This document shows positions 21,190-33,315 of a DNA stretch of 64,000 bases, piece by piece. Below the pieces are notes generated by a model, which did no database searches, was not told the origin of the DNA, and saw nothing but the letters and a program-made list of their open reading frames with translations. The position numbers and the translations under genes are program-made. The stretch is from Tridacna crocea (taxonomy: Eukaryota; Mollusca; Bivalvia; Cardiida; Cardiidae): the NCBI GenBank assembly GCA_943736015.1, contig OX031060.1, forward strand, positions 4,973,501 through 5,037,500, in the 5' to 3' direction. Every line of letters begins with the position of its first letter. The first letter of the stretch is position 1.

Positions 21190-22470
21190 AAGATTACTCT
21201 CCCATGAAATCCAAACTCAAAGCCAACATTCTGAGCTGATGCTCTATGTTTCCAAAAATTCCCTTCCCAGTCAAGCTAGGAACATAATCATCCTTCTTAG
21301 TTGGAAGATCTATCCAATCTTTTACGCTTGGTATGAAATTACTGTTGGGACAGAGAATAGGCGAGACAACTGCCGAACTCCACAGTGGGATAACTAATAC
21401 ACCCTTTGCTCTATCAAGCTCCATTTTTTGTAGAACTTTGTGTACCACTGGTATTGGAGGAACGAAAAGCCCAAATCTTTCTGTCCATTTTTCTGTAAAG
21501 GCATCAATACCACAAGATGAAGGATTCCAAAAACGCGAGTAAAACACACCACTTTGCGCTATACTGGAATGCAAACCAGTCAACTTCAAAAAAGCCGAAG
21601 CGAATCTGCAGCAAGTTAAATAAACCAAAGGAGATCCGCCAATCATCGCAATCGAGGATTTTAGAAAAGTACTGTGCCTTCTCATTCTGGGTTCTTGGGA
21701 CCCATTCTAAATCAAGTACGATAGATTTTCTCAAGCAAAAACGAAAAATATCAAGTGCAATACTTTGTTGCTCCTCATTCATAGATCCCGTTTTAACAAT
21801 GGAGGTAATACTTTGGTAATCTGAAAAACATTTTACCCAGTGTCCAGTCAAATAATGGGATAAAGATTGCATTACACGAAGAACAGCCACCAAGTTCCTG
21901 CCACGTCGAGGATTTAAAGGATTCTACGGTCCTCTGACCGTGAGATACCCCATTCGCCGTGCGTATTTCATATCCTGCGAAACCTGACCTACTTGCATCC
22001 GAAAAAACTATTTTCGAATAGGTATTGATAACAGCTCTGCTCAGAGAACCTAAGTTCACTCGCCAGAAATTTAATTGTTGTAAACTGTCTGACGATAGCT
22101 TTACATATGAATGCCAGCTAACTGCACCCGAAATGTCGATACTTAAATATTTTGTCATAATCTGTGATATGTGTCCGAGAACTACGGACATAGAAATAAT
22201 TTGACCTACAAAACTGGCCAATTGTCTGAGATGAACTCTTCTGTGTATTTTATTTGCATTAGTAATTTCAGAAATTGTTTCTAGCGCTTTGATCAACCTG
22301 AGCTCAGGTATGTAAATAGAACCGGTCCTTGAATCAATGCCTAGACCTAGAAATTCTAAGCTTTGAACAGGTACCCATATACATTTTGTTGCGTTAGGAA
22401 CTAAACCGGACAGCAGTAAATCATTTTTGATGCGTAACCCTATCTCTTTGGTTTTCTCGTAGGTCATCCC
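21190..22470 (-). pseudogene. DIRS/Ngaro-like RT (3' part) and RNase H, broken
   Basis: Read leftward, the frame has the RT thumb region (SLEFLGLGIDS, then RQLASFVGQIISM). An RNase H domain follows, with IVFSDASRSGFAGYE and the glutamate block TWQEL, and then a region with SRFWNPSS and IPLWSSA. That combination is typical of tyrosine-recombinase retrotransposons. Frameshifts near 21890 and 21600 split it into three frames. The RT active site is missing because the element is cut at about 22470, where a plus-strand LINE begins. Recombinase genes that could complete such an element occur only as separate fragments (18447-18591 and 58890-59860). Confidence 0.75.
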
Positions 22471-23860
22471 ATTCATTAAGAAGGGAGATAACTCTGACCC
22501 AAACAATTACAGAGGTATATCCCTCATAAGCTGCTTTTGTAAATTATTTATGTATATCCTGAATGAACGCGTAAAAAAATGGACTGTTGAAAACGATGTT
22601 ATAACGGACGCACAATTCGGCTTCAAATCAAATTACAGTACAGTAGATGCTGTCTTCCTACATATCGCTTTTATGGAAAAACAGTTACAAAATAAAAATA
22701 AACTATACTGTTGTTTTTTAGACTTTCATAAATGTTTTGATTCCATCTATCGAAATGCCCTATGGTGTAAACTTTTCAAAGCAGGGAATAATGGTAAACT
22801 GTTAGCCCATTTGCGTTCTATGTACGAAGACATAAAACTTTGTGTCAAACATTTGGGCAACATTTCTGATTTCTTACATTGTAATGTCGGATTGTTACAG
22901 GGAGAGATCAGCTCGCCGATCTTATTCTCTCTTTTCGTAAATGACATTGAGTTGTTCCTGCAGAATGAAAAAAATACAGGTTTAACAATTGACCAACTTA
23001 GCATATATTTATTACTCTTTGCAGATGACTCGGTTCTTATCTCAGAAACTGCTGACGGCTTACAAGATCTCTTAACTCATTACCAAACGACAATATTTCA
23101 GGCTTGTCCAAATCGAAAGCATTTGCAGACGACAAAATAAAAGTGACTGAAAATTTGAAATTTTGTTGTGAAGGGTAGAAAACATTGTGGGAAAAGGAGA
23201 AAATGCTGGTTTCTCCTTTTCCCACAGTGTTTTCAAAAGGCTTCTTTTCCAGGGGCGTCAAAAGTAGGTATTGTGTGGTAATGGGTTAAACAGATTTGAG
23301 CTATTTTGTAATAAATGGAAACTGACTGTTAACACCGACAAAACAAAAATTATGATGTTTAAAAATGGAGGCAATATTGCTAATGAAGCTACTTTCACTA
23401 ATTCAAACACTGGGATAGAGACCGTAAGATCATTTAACTATTTAGGGGTTGTTTTCGCTATTACCGGGTCATTCATAAATACCGTACAAACGTATGCAGG
23501 TAAAGCACTGCGCGTAATGAATGCATTACTGTCGATTACTAGAGGTAAAGATATCCCAATCAAAATTATGCTCTCTTTATTTGATTCTTTCGTATTGCCG
23601 ATCCTTACTTTCTCTAGTGAAGTGTGGGGGTTTACTAGAACTGAAATCGCCGAAAGGGTACATAAAAAGTTTTTAAAATTAATCTTAAATGTAAAACAAT
23701 CTACTAGTAACAGTGCGATATATGGAGAACTTAGTAGATTTCCATTGTCAATAAATGTCAAAATAAAAATTGTGAAATATTTTCTAAATCTCTATTGCAC
23801 AAAAAGAAATAATTGCATCCTTTTTACAGTTTTTAATAAAGTACAGCGAGAAAATGCAGA
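22471..23860 (+). pseudogene. LINE reverse transcriptase fragment, split by a MITE
   Basis: The frame opens with KKGDNSDPNNYRGISL, the usual LINE RT block. It then has a QFGF block, the LLQGEISSPILF block and the active site FADDSVLISE. A 210-bp TTAA MITE interrupts it at 23076-23285. After it, the same frame resumes with KWKLTVNTDKTKIM and continues through the thumb to about 23840. The ends are lost at both sides: the left joins the DIRS-like fragment and the right joins tandem repeats. I did not assign a clade. Confidence 0.8.
23076..23285. mobile_element. TTAA MITE family A inside the LINE coding frame
   Basis: It is flanked by TTAA at 23072-23075 and 23286-23289. The 210 bp between the two TTAA sites is the insertion. 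Removing it with one TTAA makes the LINE frame continuous across the site (DLL then NRFELF), which fixes the element boundaries to the base and proves TTAA duplication, as in piggyBac-type transposition. Confidence 0.92.
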
Positions 23861-23864
23861 CAGT

Positions 23865-24541
23865 CTGAATTTGGCATTTGTGTTTGTTGCAATAATGCAG
23901 AGTGCAGTGTGAAAGAACCATAACTCTACTTCATACTGTCTATTAGTTATTTGTCTTTGATTGTCATTTTTACAGCATTTTCTGCTCGTCTGGAATATAA
24001 TTATCTTTGTCATCTACAGCCTTAACATCTTCAAATTTGATATGCATGATTCTTGAAAATTTATGGAGTGCAGTGCACAAGAACCATATTTCTTCCTAGC
24101 TCAAATTTTGAGTTATTTCCCCTTTGAACTTCATTTTTATAGCATTTCTTGCTTCTCCAGAGCCAAACTTTGTCATCTTATATAGGAATGACATGAAATT
24201 TGGTATGATTATTTGTTGCAATATTTGGAAGTACAGTGCACAAGAATTGTAACTCTACCTTGTGCTGTCTTTGAGTTATTTCCCTTTGAATGTCATTGTT
24301 ACAGCATTTAATGCCCGTCCAGAATATAACTTTGTCATCTCAAGCCAGAACGACTTAAAACTTGGTATACATGTTTGTTGCAATATTACGTAGTACACTG
24401 CGCAAAAACAATAACTCTACCTAGGACAAATTTTGTGTTATTCCACTCTGATCTTCATTTTTACAGTATTGCTAGCTTGTATGGAAGGGAACTTCGAAGT
24501 CTCAAGTCAAATTGCGACAATTTGCTGCTCTTGTTTCATTA
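23865..24541 (+). repeat. 161-bp tandem array, second copy
   Basis: Units keyed by GTTGCAATA match the array at about 17040-17700 closely and in the same order, including the ending GCTGCTCTTG before TT. It starts directly after the LINE fragment, so the palindrome-bearing end is missing. Confidence 0.8.
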
Positions 24542-24558
24542 TCATTTGACCTTGAACC

Positions 24559-24890
24559 CAGTCGATAACATATTTTATGCACATTAAAAATAACACATAT
24601 TTCTTCTTCATTTAAAGACTTTTTTATCAATCCAACATTTACTTCAAACCTTTTTATCATATTCTTATCATTTAAAACTTTGAGTATATAGGGATTGCCC
24701 TGTAACTCTATAATGTCCTTTATGCGTATGAATATATCGCACATAATACTTCTTAAATCAATTCTTTTATTATCATTAGTGTATTCAAACTTTATTCAAT
24801 TTAAACAACTCCACTTTTATCATCTTTTAACACAGATATGCGCGCTAAATGACCAAATTGTCGATGCGCCATAAAACAACATTCATTCAT
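24559..24890 (+). mobile_element. 5'-truncated LINE 3' end with 17-bp target duplication
   Basis: The target TCATTTGACCTTGAACC occurs on both sides (24542-24558 and 24891-24907). The insert ends in ATTCATTCAT repeats after CGATGCGCCATAAAACAAC, the same 3' end as the large LINE at 50750-51011. It is therefore a short, truncated copy of that family, inserted by target-primed reverse transcription into tandem-repeat DNA. Confidence 0.85.
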
Positions 24891-24937
24891 TCATTTGACC
24901 TTGAACCTTGATATTTGGTATTTATCTTTATTTTAGA

Positions 24938-24979
24938 CATTTGCTGCTTGGTACTCAGGTGAGCGATGGTCCTCTTGTC
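24938..24979 (+). mobile_element. class I element 3' end
   Basis: GGTACTCAGGTGAGCGAT is the inverted counterpart of the class I 5' palindrome and is followed by GGTCCTCTTG. The first arm of the usual terminal hairpin is deleted. It is fused directly to a different array on its right. Confidence 0.65.
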
Positions 24980-25760
24980 TCATCAATAGCTTCAATCCTA
25001 TTGATTTTGAAAAAAATCCAACAAACAGTATGGATAAAGTAGCCATTTCAAGTTGAAAACTTTCTTTACTTGTTTACGCAATAAAGTCTGCATGCTTGGT
25101 CAGAATTTTATGAAACTGGCTCAGTTTGTTTATCTTATCAATAGCTTTAACCCTATTGATTTTAGAAAGAATCCAACAAACAGTATGGGAAAAGTAGCCA
25201 TTGCAAGTTTAAAATTTCCATTTCTTGTTTACGTGATAAAGTCTGTCTTCGTGGTCAGATTTCCCTTAAACTTGCAGAGTTTGTTTATCTTATCAGTATC
25301 TTCAACCCTACTGATTTTGAAAAACAAAACCAACAAACAGTATGGGAAGAGTAGCCTTTTCAAGTTGAATACTTTCTTTTCTTGTTTACGTGTTAAAGTT
25401 GCCATTTGAGATCAGATTTTCATGAAACTTGCATAGCTTGTTTACATCATCCCTAGCTTGAACCCTATCGATTTTGAACAAAATCCAACAAACAGTAGAG
25501 GAAAAGTAGCTAATTCAAGTTGAACATTTTCATTGCTTGTGTACATGATAAAATATAAATTTAGATGTATTGACATAATGAAGTCCTCATTTTTGGTTGG
25601 ATATTCATGAAACTTGCCCAGTCGCTTTGTCTTATCAGCAGCTGGAACCCCATTGATTTTGGGAAAAAAATCTGACAATCAGCATGGGAAAAGTAGTAAT
25701 TCAAAGTTGAAAACATTCAGAATATATGTGTTGTGTTGCTATAGAAATGCAATACAGCAT
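24980..25760 (+). repeat. about 155-bp tandem array, class II core
   Basis: Units carry TTGTTTACGCAATAAAGTC, then CTTATCAATAGCTT, then AACAGTATGGGAAAAGTAG. The same unit fills the complete class II element at 56083-57201. Neither terminus is present here. Confidence 0.8.
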
Positions 25761-26870
25761 TACAGGGTAATGGGGTGAATACAAGTTATTGCGTATGTCA
25801 TGTTACCTAACAAAATGCCTTCCTGTTGCTGGAGACATATGATAAAAAAAATTGAGAGATGACTGTTCCATCATTTAAGGATGGTATGACAAGTTATAAC
25901 ATAGTTTGGGCAGTTGTAATTCAAACCCAAGGTAGATGGTTATTGAATTTCATTGACATAACACCTCTTTAGAGAACGGAAATGCAGACAATTATCAAAT
26001 TTTGTTCAGAAGTAGGGAAAATGTCTCATAAACTGTCAAGCTGATGAGACAAACTTAAAAGCACAAAAAATTATCAAGAGCTTGTTTTAAGACGTATTTA
26101 ACGCTTAAATGAAGGGAAGAATAAGCTCAAAGGTGATGCAGTGGGTAAAAGAAAACAAATTGTTAATGACACCGTCATCAATAATATTAAGGATATCATT
26201 AAGGAAAACAGTTTGTTTGAATGCTGAGATGACAACTCAGCCATTGAACTATTACAATCATAGTTCTTACATATAACTTAAAAATGACAAAAGTATTTGC
26301 TTGATGGGTATAATGACTTCTTAGCAGTTGGAAGAAAGAGAGGCGGGTCACAAACTCCAAGTTATTCCTACGACAAGTTATGAAAGGCGGGGACATTTTC
26401 CATAATGTCAGAATAGTCACGGTTTACATAAATTGGTTATGGTTCTTTGATCCTGAAACAATACAATCAGCACTCTTCAAAAGCATGATTTTCCACCACC
26501 AGTGAAGCCACTTGTAAACAAAAGTGGAGAAAAAACACACCTTTATTATGTAACTTGACAGAAATGGGATGTTGCTGTTTCATGCTGTTTCAACAGGCAA
26601 ACTGACAACATTAAATAAATAAGTTTTAAATCTAACTGACATAGGGGTACATTTGACCAGTGGATGACCCGGCATCAATGGTGTGTGTTCAACATACAGA
26701 GATTACTTTGGAAAAGAACTTAATGCCACAGTGCAGGTGAATTGAAATAGATGATGTCATGGCATCAATGTCAAAGCAGACCTGCCCTGGGGATGGCTTC
26801 TGGTGATGTCTTGAATTGTCCATGAAACAATACTGGTACAAGATAAAGTAAAGAATTTTTCAAAGTATCT
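25761..26870. other. unassigned, no gene seen
   Basis: Short frames are broken by many stops in all directions. A phrase such as GTGATGCAGTGGGTAAAAGA hints at an old coding sequence, but I could not match it to a family. A T-run lies at about 26875-26895. Confidence 0.25.
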
Positions 26871-26930
26871 TAATTTTTTTTTTTTTTTTTTTTTTCTGTT
26901 TAAATATTTTTGGACAACCCTCGTGGAATT

Positions 26931-27190
26931 GTGCTTTACTGCTATGTATCATAGTGTACTGATGTATCATAGTGAACTGGATATTTCCTTCATATTTGCC
27001 ATAGTGCTGTGTATTCTTGTCTATTACAAGTACTGTACGCATTTATGTATGTAGTATTGTGCTTTACTGCTATTTATTATAGCGTCTTGATGTATCATAG
27101 TGTATGGGTATATGGATGATTTCTCTTATATTTGTTATAGTGCTATGTATTCTTATCTATTAGAAGTACTGTATGTATGAATGTATGTTT
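26931..27190 (+). repeat. tandem duplication, 128-bp unit, two copies
   Basis: GTGCTTTACTGCTAT at 26931 recurs at 27059, and the following 110-odd bases also align (CATAGTG, GTATTCTTGTCTATTA, AAGTACTGTA). The copies are diverged by roughly a tenth to a fifth. Confidence 0.8.
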
Positions 27191-27750
27191 TTTTAATGTA
27201 TAAGGGCTGTTCAGTTTATTTGAGAAAGTTTGTTGTAAAAGTAAAAATAGAAGACCAACAAAGATCATTTTAAGCATACATATCAAACAAGTTACCCCAT
27301 TCAAGTTTCATACAAATTCATGGAGAAATGCATTTTCAATATCATAACACTTGTAAATGTACATTACTCTGCTCTGGATGAGAAAAAATAATGTCAGCGT
27401 CATTACAAGTCAAGGGATTTGTGTACTTTTTCTACATAATCCCCTAGAAACCCAGCGCTTGCTCAATTTAAACATTTCTAGGTCCTGTGTGAGGAAATAC
27501 TTGCACAGAAAAACAAGACACACCTAAGTCATCCAATATGACACATGCTGGAACCTGCCAATTTGTATTCACCTTTGTCATGCACAATTAGCCAAGATGG
27601 ATGTGTTTGAAAGGTTTTGAAACTGTAAAATTTCTGTTAAGTTTATAATACCGGTATGACCATGCTAGTATAGGCAATATATTAGCTTGAAGTATCAATG
27701 AAAGTAGTTTGAACAACATAGTTCCTCAAATTTATTGAGTAGCCCTCGTT
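27191..27750. other. no gene seen; possible old mariner-like remnant
   Basis: AGGGCTGTTCAGTTTATTTG near 27205 and CTTTTTCTACATAATCCCC near 27427 resemble pieces of mariner-type elements. No transposase frame survives, so this stays a weak suggestion. Confidence 0.2.
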
Positions 27751-27751
27751 C

Positions 27752-27780
27752 GTATGTATGTATGTATGTATGTATGTGTA
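27752..27780. repeat. (GTAT)n microsatellite
   Basis: Seven GTAT/ATGT repeats lie just before a decayed minisatellite region. Confidence 0.9.
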
Positions 27781-28139
27781 CCCTATTTTGCTCAAATTTT
27801 GGCCTTTTCTGTTTCAAGGCTGGTATGACAAAGCCATGGAACACCAGAGCATAGCTACAGTATCTAAGATTTCAGTGGACAGTACACCAACTTATAAGTG
27901 TTTAAATGGGGCAGCAGGTCATAGCCATCGCTGTTGCATCAAATGTCATACCATTATTATCAGGAAAGATCATTATCATCAGTCACTGAAGATTCATGCA
28001 AATTGCCTTTTTTTTGGGACATTAAACCATGTCAGACAATTATGTATCGGTCACTAGACTATAGCCATTTCTATGGACTGAATTCATCATTATTTCGAAG
28101 GACACTGTAAACCATAAGTACCAGTTTTTATGGGATAAG

Positions 28140-28720
28140 ACCCAATTTCAACCAGTGATTCAATGGACACTGGAGCACTTCAACAATTTCTAGGGAACTC
28201 TACTTTCTACTCAGGATTCATGGGACAAGAAAACATTTCAACCCGTGATATATGGAATGATAGAACATTTCAAACCATGATTCATGAAACACTAGACCAT
28301 TTCCGCCAATGATTTGTGAAATTCTAGGGCATTTCTACCGTGGTTCATTGGACACTGGCAGATTTCAGCCAGTGAATCTTTGGACACTAGAGCATTTTAG
28401 CATCTTGTCTTAGAAAACTAGAGCATATCAACTCATGAAATCTTGAGACAATTGAGAATTTTGATCTGTGGTTGTTTGGACATTAGAGAACTACAAGCAG
28501 TGATGAATGGGACACTTAACTTTTCAAAAGTGATTCGTGTGAAACTATACCCTATGACTAGTGATTCCAGAACTGTGAGACCACTTAATCCAGTAATATG
28601 CAGACTTGTGGAGTACTCTAATGAACAATTAATGTAGCATAAGAGCATTTCGATCCAAAGGCACACTAACATTTCAACCAGTGATCTTATGATGGTAGAC
28701 TTCATCTTTCAATGATTAAG
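28140..28720 (+). repeat. degenerate 31-32-bp minisatellite
   Basis: A unit resembling GTGATTCATGGGACACTAGA-GCATTTCAACCA repeats. Landmarks at 28213, 28244, 28276, 28308, 28339, 28371, 28401, 28434, 28467, 28499 and 28529 are spaced 30-33 bases apart. Units differ from one another, so the array is old. Looser copies extend left towards 27900. Short frames across it have no protein signature. Confidence 0.75.
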
Positions 28721-29000
28721 CTGGACTGCAGACAGTGTTCATTAATGCTTGACAGGACTTTTCACCCTACTCGTCTATATGTTGTGTGACATTATAGGCA
28801 TTAATGCTCTGATGCATCACGTGATACCATAATATACGAATATAATGAATTCTGCCTACTGGTGTACTTAAAAAAATTACAGTACCGTATCTGAAGTACA
28901 CATACATCAAACCACTGCGTACATACATGTGTGCGTAAGAAATTTGTGGAACAACCATATCGTCTCTGTTTTGCCTGGTTGTATGTTCTTTCCAATGGTT

Positions 29001-29623
29001 GAGTGACATCAGGGATCGGCTAGGTCCTGTACTTGCAATACACCACTTGGCCCTAGGTTGGGCTAAACGGGAGTTCAGGAAGGCCCGTCCTGATGAATCG
29101 GCTGGTCATGCCTTGCCCTAAGACATCTTATATACTCTTTCTTTTACATCCTTTTCTCAATTAAATTTACCATCTTCTCCACATAATTATATCACATTCT
29201 TTTCAGGTATTATATTCCTTATTCAGTCCTAGAAGGCGGTGGCTCATTGGTCAATCGGGTGAAAGTTTTTTGGTATTTGACTGACATTTGTAACCTCTTT
29301 ATGATGGTCTAAGCTGCGGGAATGCATCTGTCCAGTCTAGCCCTTTCATACCGAGTATACCACTAATGTATCCCTGTCATGGTCTGCGAATGGGTTTTCC
29401 CCGGACCATGTCCCCTTGTTGGGCTCCGTGGCGGATGGGGAGCATCGGTGGTGAAACTTTTCACACAAACATGGCGTCTCAAAAAAGGCCAAGCTCAATG
29501 AAAGCAAGCGCCCTCTTTCAGACAGAGACTCTGAAACAGAACCTTCAATTTCTACCTCTTTTCACTCTCCACGTTTTATTGTCATTCAATCCCAAGATCC
29601 TTCGAAACCAGTCACAAAGCTCT
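29001..29623 (+). pseudogene. LINE 5' leader and ORF1 N-terminus
   Basis: A leader of about 430 bases has no long frame. A frame then reads KKAKLNESKRPLSDRDSE and, further on, FIVIQSQDPSKPVTKL, ending at the foldback insertion. Joining it to 35838 continues the frame (KLSPFKIEKQ), so this is the start of ORF1. The leader probably contains the internal promoter usual for full-length LINEs, but no motif was identified. Confidence 0.65.
29614..29623. repeat. target-site duplication of the foldback element, left
   Basis: ACAAAGCTCT occurs here and at 35828-35837, directly at both ends of the foldback element. Confidence 0.85.
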
Positions 29624-29660
29624 GTAGCAACCAGTTTTGCAATAAAAACGAGAATTGCAA

Positions 29661-32600
29661 TAAATTATTGCAAAACTCGTGGCGATGACAGAAACTTTAT
29701 TACATTTGACTTCACAACCAGTTTTTCAATGAAAACGAGAATTGCAATAAACTCTTTGTATGGACCATACTTGATCGTTTTCTAGTCAAAACCAAATGAA
29801 AATGCAATTTAATGTTCAATGGGACTATGTAAGACAGAAATTAAGTTACAGAAAGTGCGCTTCAAAGATCAGTAGGAACATTTCAGGCTAAACACTATTA
29901 ACGCTGAAATCGTTGGAAACCGTCATAAAGTCTATTAGATGACGTAAACAGCATGAAATTTGGATCGTTTCAGAAACAATATGTCTTAAACCAATATTTC
30001 AGTAAATTATTGCAAAACTCGTTGCGATGCCAGGAACTTTATTACATTTGACTTCACAACCAGTTTTGCAATAAAAACGAGAATTGCAACAAACTCATTA
30101 TATGGGCCATATTTGATCGTTTTCCAGTCAAAACCAAATCAAAATACAATTTACTGTGAAATGGGACTATGTAATACCTAAATTAAGTTACAGAAAGTGT
30201 CTTTCAAAGACCAGTAGTAACATTTCAGGCTAAATAATATTAAGGCTGAAATCATTGGAAACTGTCATAAAGTCTATTAGATAACGTAAACAGCATGAAA
30301 TTTGGATCGTTTCAGAAACAATATGTCTTAAACAAGTATTGCAGTAAATTATTGCAAAGCTGTTTGCGATGACAGGAACTTTATTACATTTGACTTCACA
30401 ACCAGTTTTGCAATAAAAACGAGAATTGCAAAAAAACTCATTATATGGACCATATTTGATCGTTTTCTAGTCAAAGCCAAATTCAAATACCATTTAATGT
30501 TAAATGGGACTATGTAAAACATAAATTACGTTACAGAAAGTGTGCTTCAAAGACCAATAGGAACATTTCAGGCTAAACAATATTAAGGCTGAAATCATTG
30601 GAAACTGTCATAAAGTCTATTAGATGACGTAAACAGCACGAAAGTTTGATCGTTTTAAGAACAAGATGTCTTAAACCAGTATTGCAGTAAATTATTGCAA
30701 AACTCGTTGCGATGACAGGAACTTTTTTACATTTGACTTCACAACCAGTTTTGCAATAAAAACGAGAATTGCAATAAACTCATTATATGGACCATATTTG
30801 ATCGTTTTCCAGGCCAAACCAAATTGAAATACAATTTAATGTTAAATGGAACTATGGAAGGTGAAAATTAAGGTACAGAAAGGGCGCTTCAAAGACAAAT
30901 AAGAAAATTTCAGGCTAAACACTATTAAGGCTCAATTCGCTGGAAACTGTCATAAAGTCAATTAGATGACGTAAACAGCATGCAATTTGGATCGTTTCAG
31001 AAACAATATGTCTGAAACCAGTATTTCAGTAAATTATTGCAAAACTCGTTGCGATGACAGGAATTTTATTACATTTGATTTCACAACCAGGTTTGCAATA
31101 AAAACTCATTAAATGGACCATATTCGATCGTTTTCTAGCCAAAACCAAATTCAAATGTTACAAAAATTAAAGTACAGAAGGTGTGCTTCAAAGACCAGTA
31201 GGAACATTTCAGGCTAAGGACTATTAAAGCTGAAATCGTTGGAAACTGTCATAAAGTCTATTAGATGACGTAAATAGCATGAAAGTTTGATCGATTATGA
31301 AACGATATGTCATAAACCAGTATTGCAGTAAATTATTCCAAAACTCGTTGCGATGATAGGAACTTTATTACATTTGACTTCACAACCAGTTTTGCAATAA
31401 AAACGAGAATTGCAACAGACTCAATATATTGACCATATTTGATCGTTTTCTAGTCAAAACCAAATTCAAATACAATTAAATGTTCAATGGGACTATGTAA
31501 GACAGAAATTAAGTTACAGAAAGTGCGCTTCAAAGATCAGTAGGAACATTTCAGGCTAAACACTATTAACGCTGAAATCGTTGGAAACCGTCATGAAGTC
31601 TATCAGATGACGTAAACTGCATGAAAGTGTGATCGTTTCAGAAACGATATGCCAAAAACCAGTATTGCAGTAAATTATTGCAAAACTCGTTGCGATGCCA
31701 GGAACTTTATTAAATTTGACTTCACAACTAGTTTTACAATGAAATCGAGAATTGCAACAAACTCATTATATGGACCATATTCGATCGTTTTGTAGTCAAA
31801 ACCAAATTCAAATACAATTTAATATTCAATGGGACTATGTAAGGCCTAAATTATCTTACAGAAAGTGCACTTCAAAGACCAGTAGTAACATTTCAGGCTA
31901 AACTTTTTTAAGGCTGAAATCATCGGAAACCGTCATAAAGTCTATTAGATGACGTAAACAGCATGGAATTTGGATCGTTTCAGAAACAATATGTCTTAAA
32001 CCAGTATTGCAGTAAATTATTGCAAAACTCGTTGCTATGACATGAACTTTATTACATTTGACTTCACAACCAGTTTTGCAATGAAAACGAGAATTGCAAC
32101 AAACTGATTATATGGACCATATTTGATCGTTTTCTAGTCAAAACCAAATTGAAATACAATTTAATGTTAAATGGGATTATGTAAGACCGAAATTAAGTTA
32201 CAGAAAGTGGGGTTTAAAGACCAATAGGAACATTTCACGCTAAGCACTATTCAGACTTAAAACATTGCAAACTGTCATAAACTGTATTAGATGACGTAAA
32301 CAGCACGAAATTTGGATCGTTCAGAAACAATATGTCTTAAACCAGTATTGCAGTAAATTATTGCAAAACTCGTTGCGATGACAGGAACTTTATTACATTT
32401 GACTTCACAACCAGTTTTGCAATAAAAACGAGAATTGAAAAAAACTGATTTTATGGACCATATTAATTTTGATCGTTTTCTAGGCAAAACCAAATTAAAA
32501 TACAATTTAATGTTAAATGGAACTATGTAAGGCGTAAATTAAGTTGCAGAAAGTGCGCTTCAAAGACCAGTAGGAACATTTTAGGCTAAACACTGTTAAG

Positions 32601-32990
32601 GCTGAAATCCTTGGAAACTGTCATAAAGTCTATTAGATGACGTAAACAGCATGAAATTTGGATCGTTTCAGAATCAAAATGTCTTAAACAGTATTGCAGT
32701 AAATTATTGCAAAACTCGTTGGGATGACAGGAACTTTATTACATTTGACTTCACAACCAGTTTTGCAATAAAAACGAGAACAGCAACAAACTCCTTAAAT
32801 GGACCATATTCGATCGTTTTCTAGTCAAAACCAAATTCAAATACACTTTAATGTTAAATGGGATTATGTAAGACCTAAATTAAGTTGCAGAAAGTGTGCT
32901 TCAAAGACCAATAGGAACACTTCAGGCTAAACACTAAAAAGGCTTAAATCATTGGGAACTGTCATAAGTCTATTACTTAACGTAAACAGC
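29661..32990 (+). repeat. 342-bp tandem array, left foldback arm
   Basis: TAAATTATTGCAAAACTCGT recurs at 29661, 30003, 30345, 30688, 31030, 31329, 31671, 32013, 32353 and 32700. Spacing is 340-347 bp, except one 299-bp unit with an internal deletion. Each unit also has GATGACGTAAACAGCATGAA and TTACATTTGACTTCACAACC. No coding content. Confidence 0.92.
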
Positions 32991-33033
32991 TTATTAGAAA
33001 AACAAACAGATAGAGAGAAAAAGAAGAAAAAAA

Positions 33034-33110
33034 TGCACTCCGTGGGATTTGAACCCATGACCTCGTGCGCAGACATTAAGGAATTGGTGCTCTACCGACT
33101 GCGCTTCAGG
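33034..33110 (-). pseudogene. tRNA-like sequence (decayed tRNA-Lys or SINE head)
   Basis: On the minus strand there is a clear B box (GGTTCAAATCCCACG) and an A box-like GCAGTCGGTAGAGC. The loop TCCTTAA would give a CTT anticodon (lysine). The acceptor and anticodon stems do not pair well, so I read it as a pseudogene or SINE head rather than a working tRNA. It lies at the inner edge of the left foldback arm. Confidence 0.5.
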
Positions 33111-33189
33111 GCAGTCACGAACGTAACGGTACCAGTAATATATATAAAGTCTTACAGATGTCTCCGAAGGTTTGTAAAATGCCCTCTTG

Positions 33190-33315
33190 GCGTAAGACAA
33201 TGCGATAACGTGCACAGGAGGTGAAAGTAGACACAAAGACAAGTTTGTAATATTCCACCTAGGCGTAAGACAATGCGATAACGTGCACAGAAGGTGAATT
33301 AGACATAAAGACAAG
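33190..33315 (+). repeat. 73-bp direct duplication
   Basis: GCGTAAGACAATGCGATAAC at about 33190 recurs 73 bases later, followed each time by GTGCACAG and AAAGACAAG. Confidence 0.8.

Noticed and set aside
25761..26870. Old transposase or host pseudogene
   Set aside because: Only scattered suggestive words in different frames were seen; no motif order supports a family.
29366..29785. 139-residue frame as an independent gene
   Set aside because: It crosses the LINE leader, ORF1 in another frame and the foldback boundary, so it is a chance frame.
33034..33110. Functional tRNA gene on the minus strand
   Set aside because: The boxes are good, but the acceptor and anticodon stems do not pair. It sits inside a mobile element, so I list it as a tRNA-like pseudogene.
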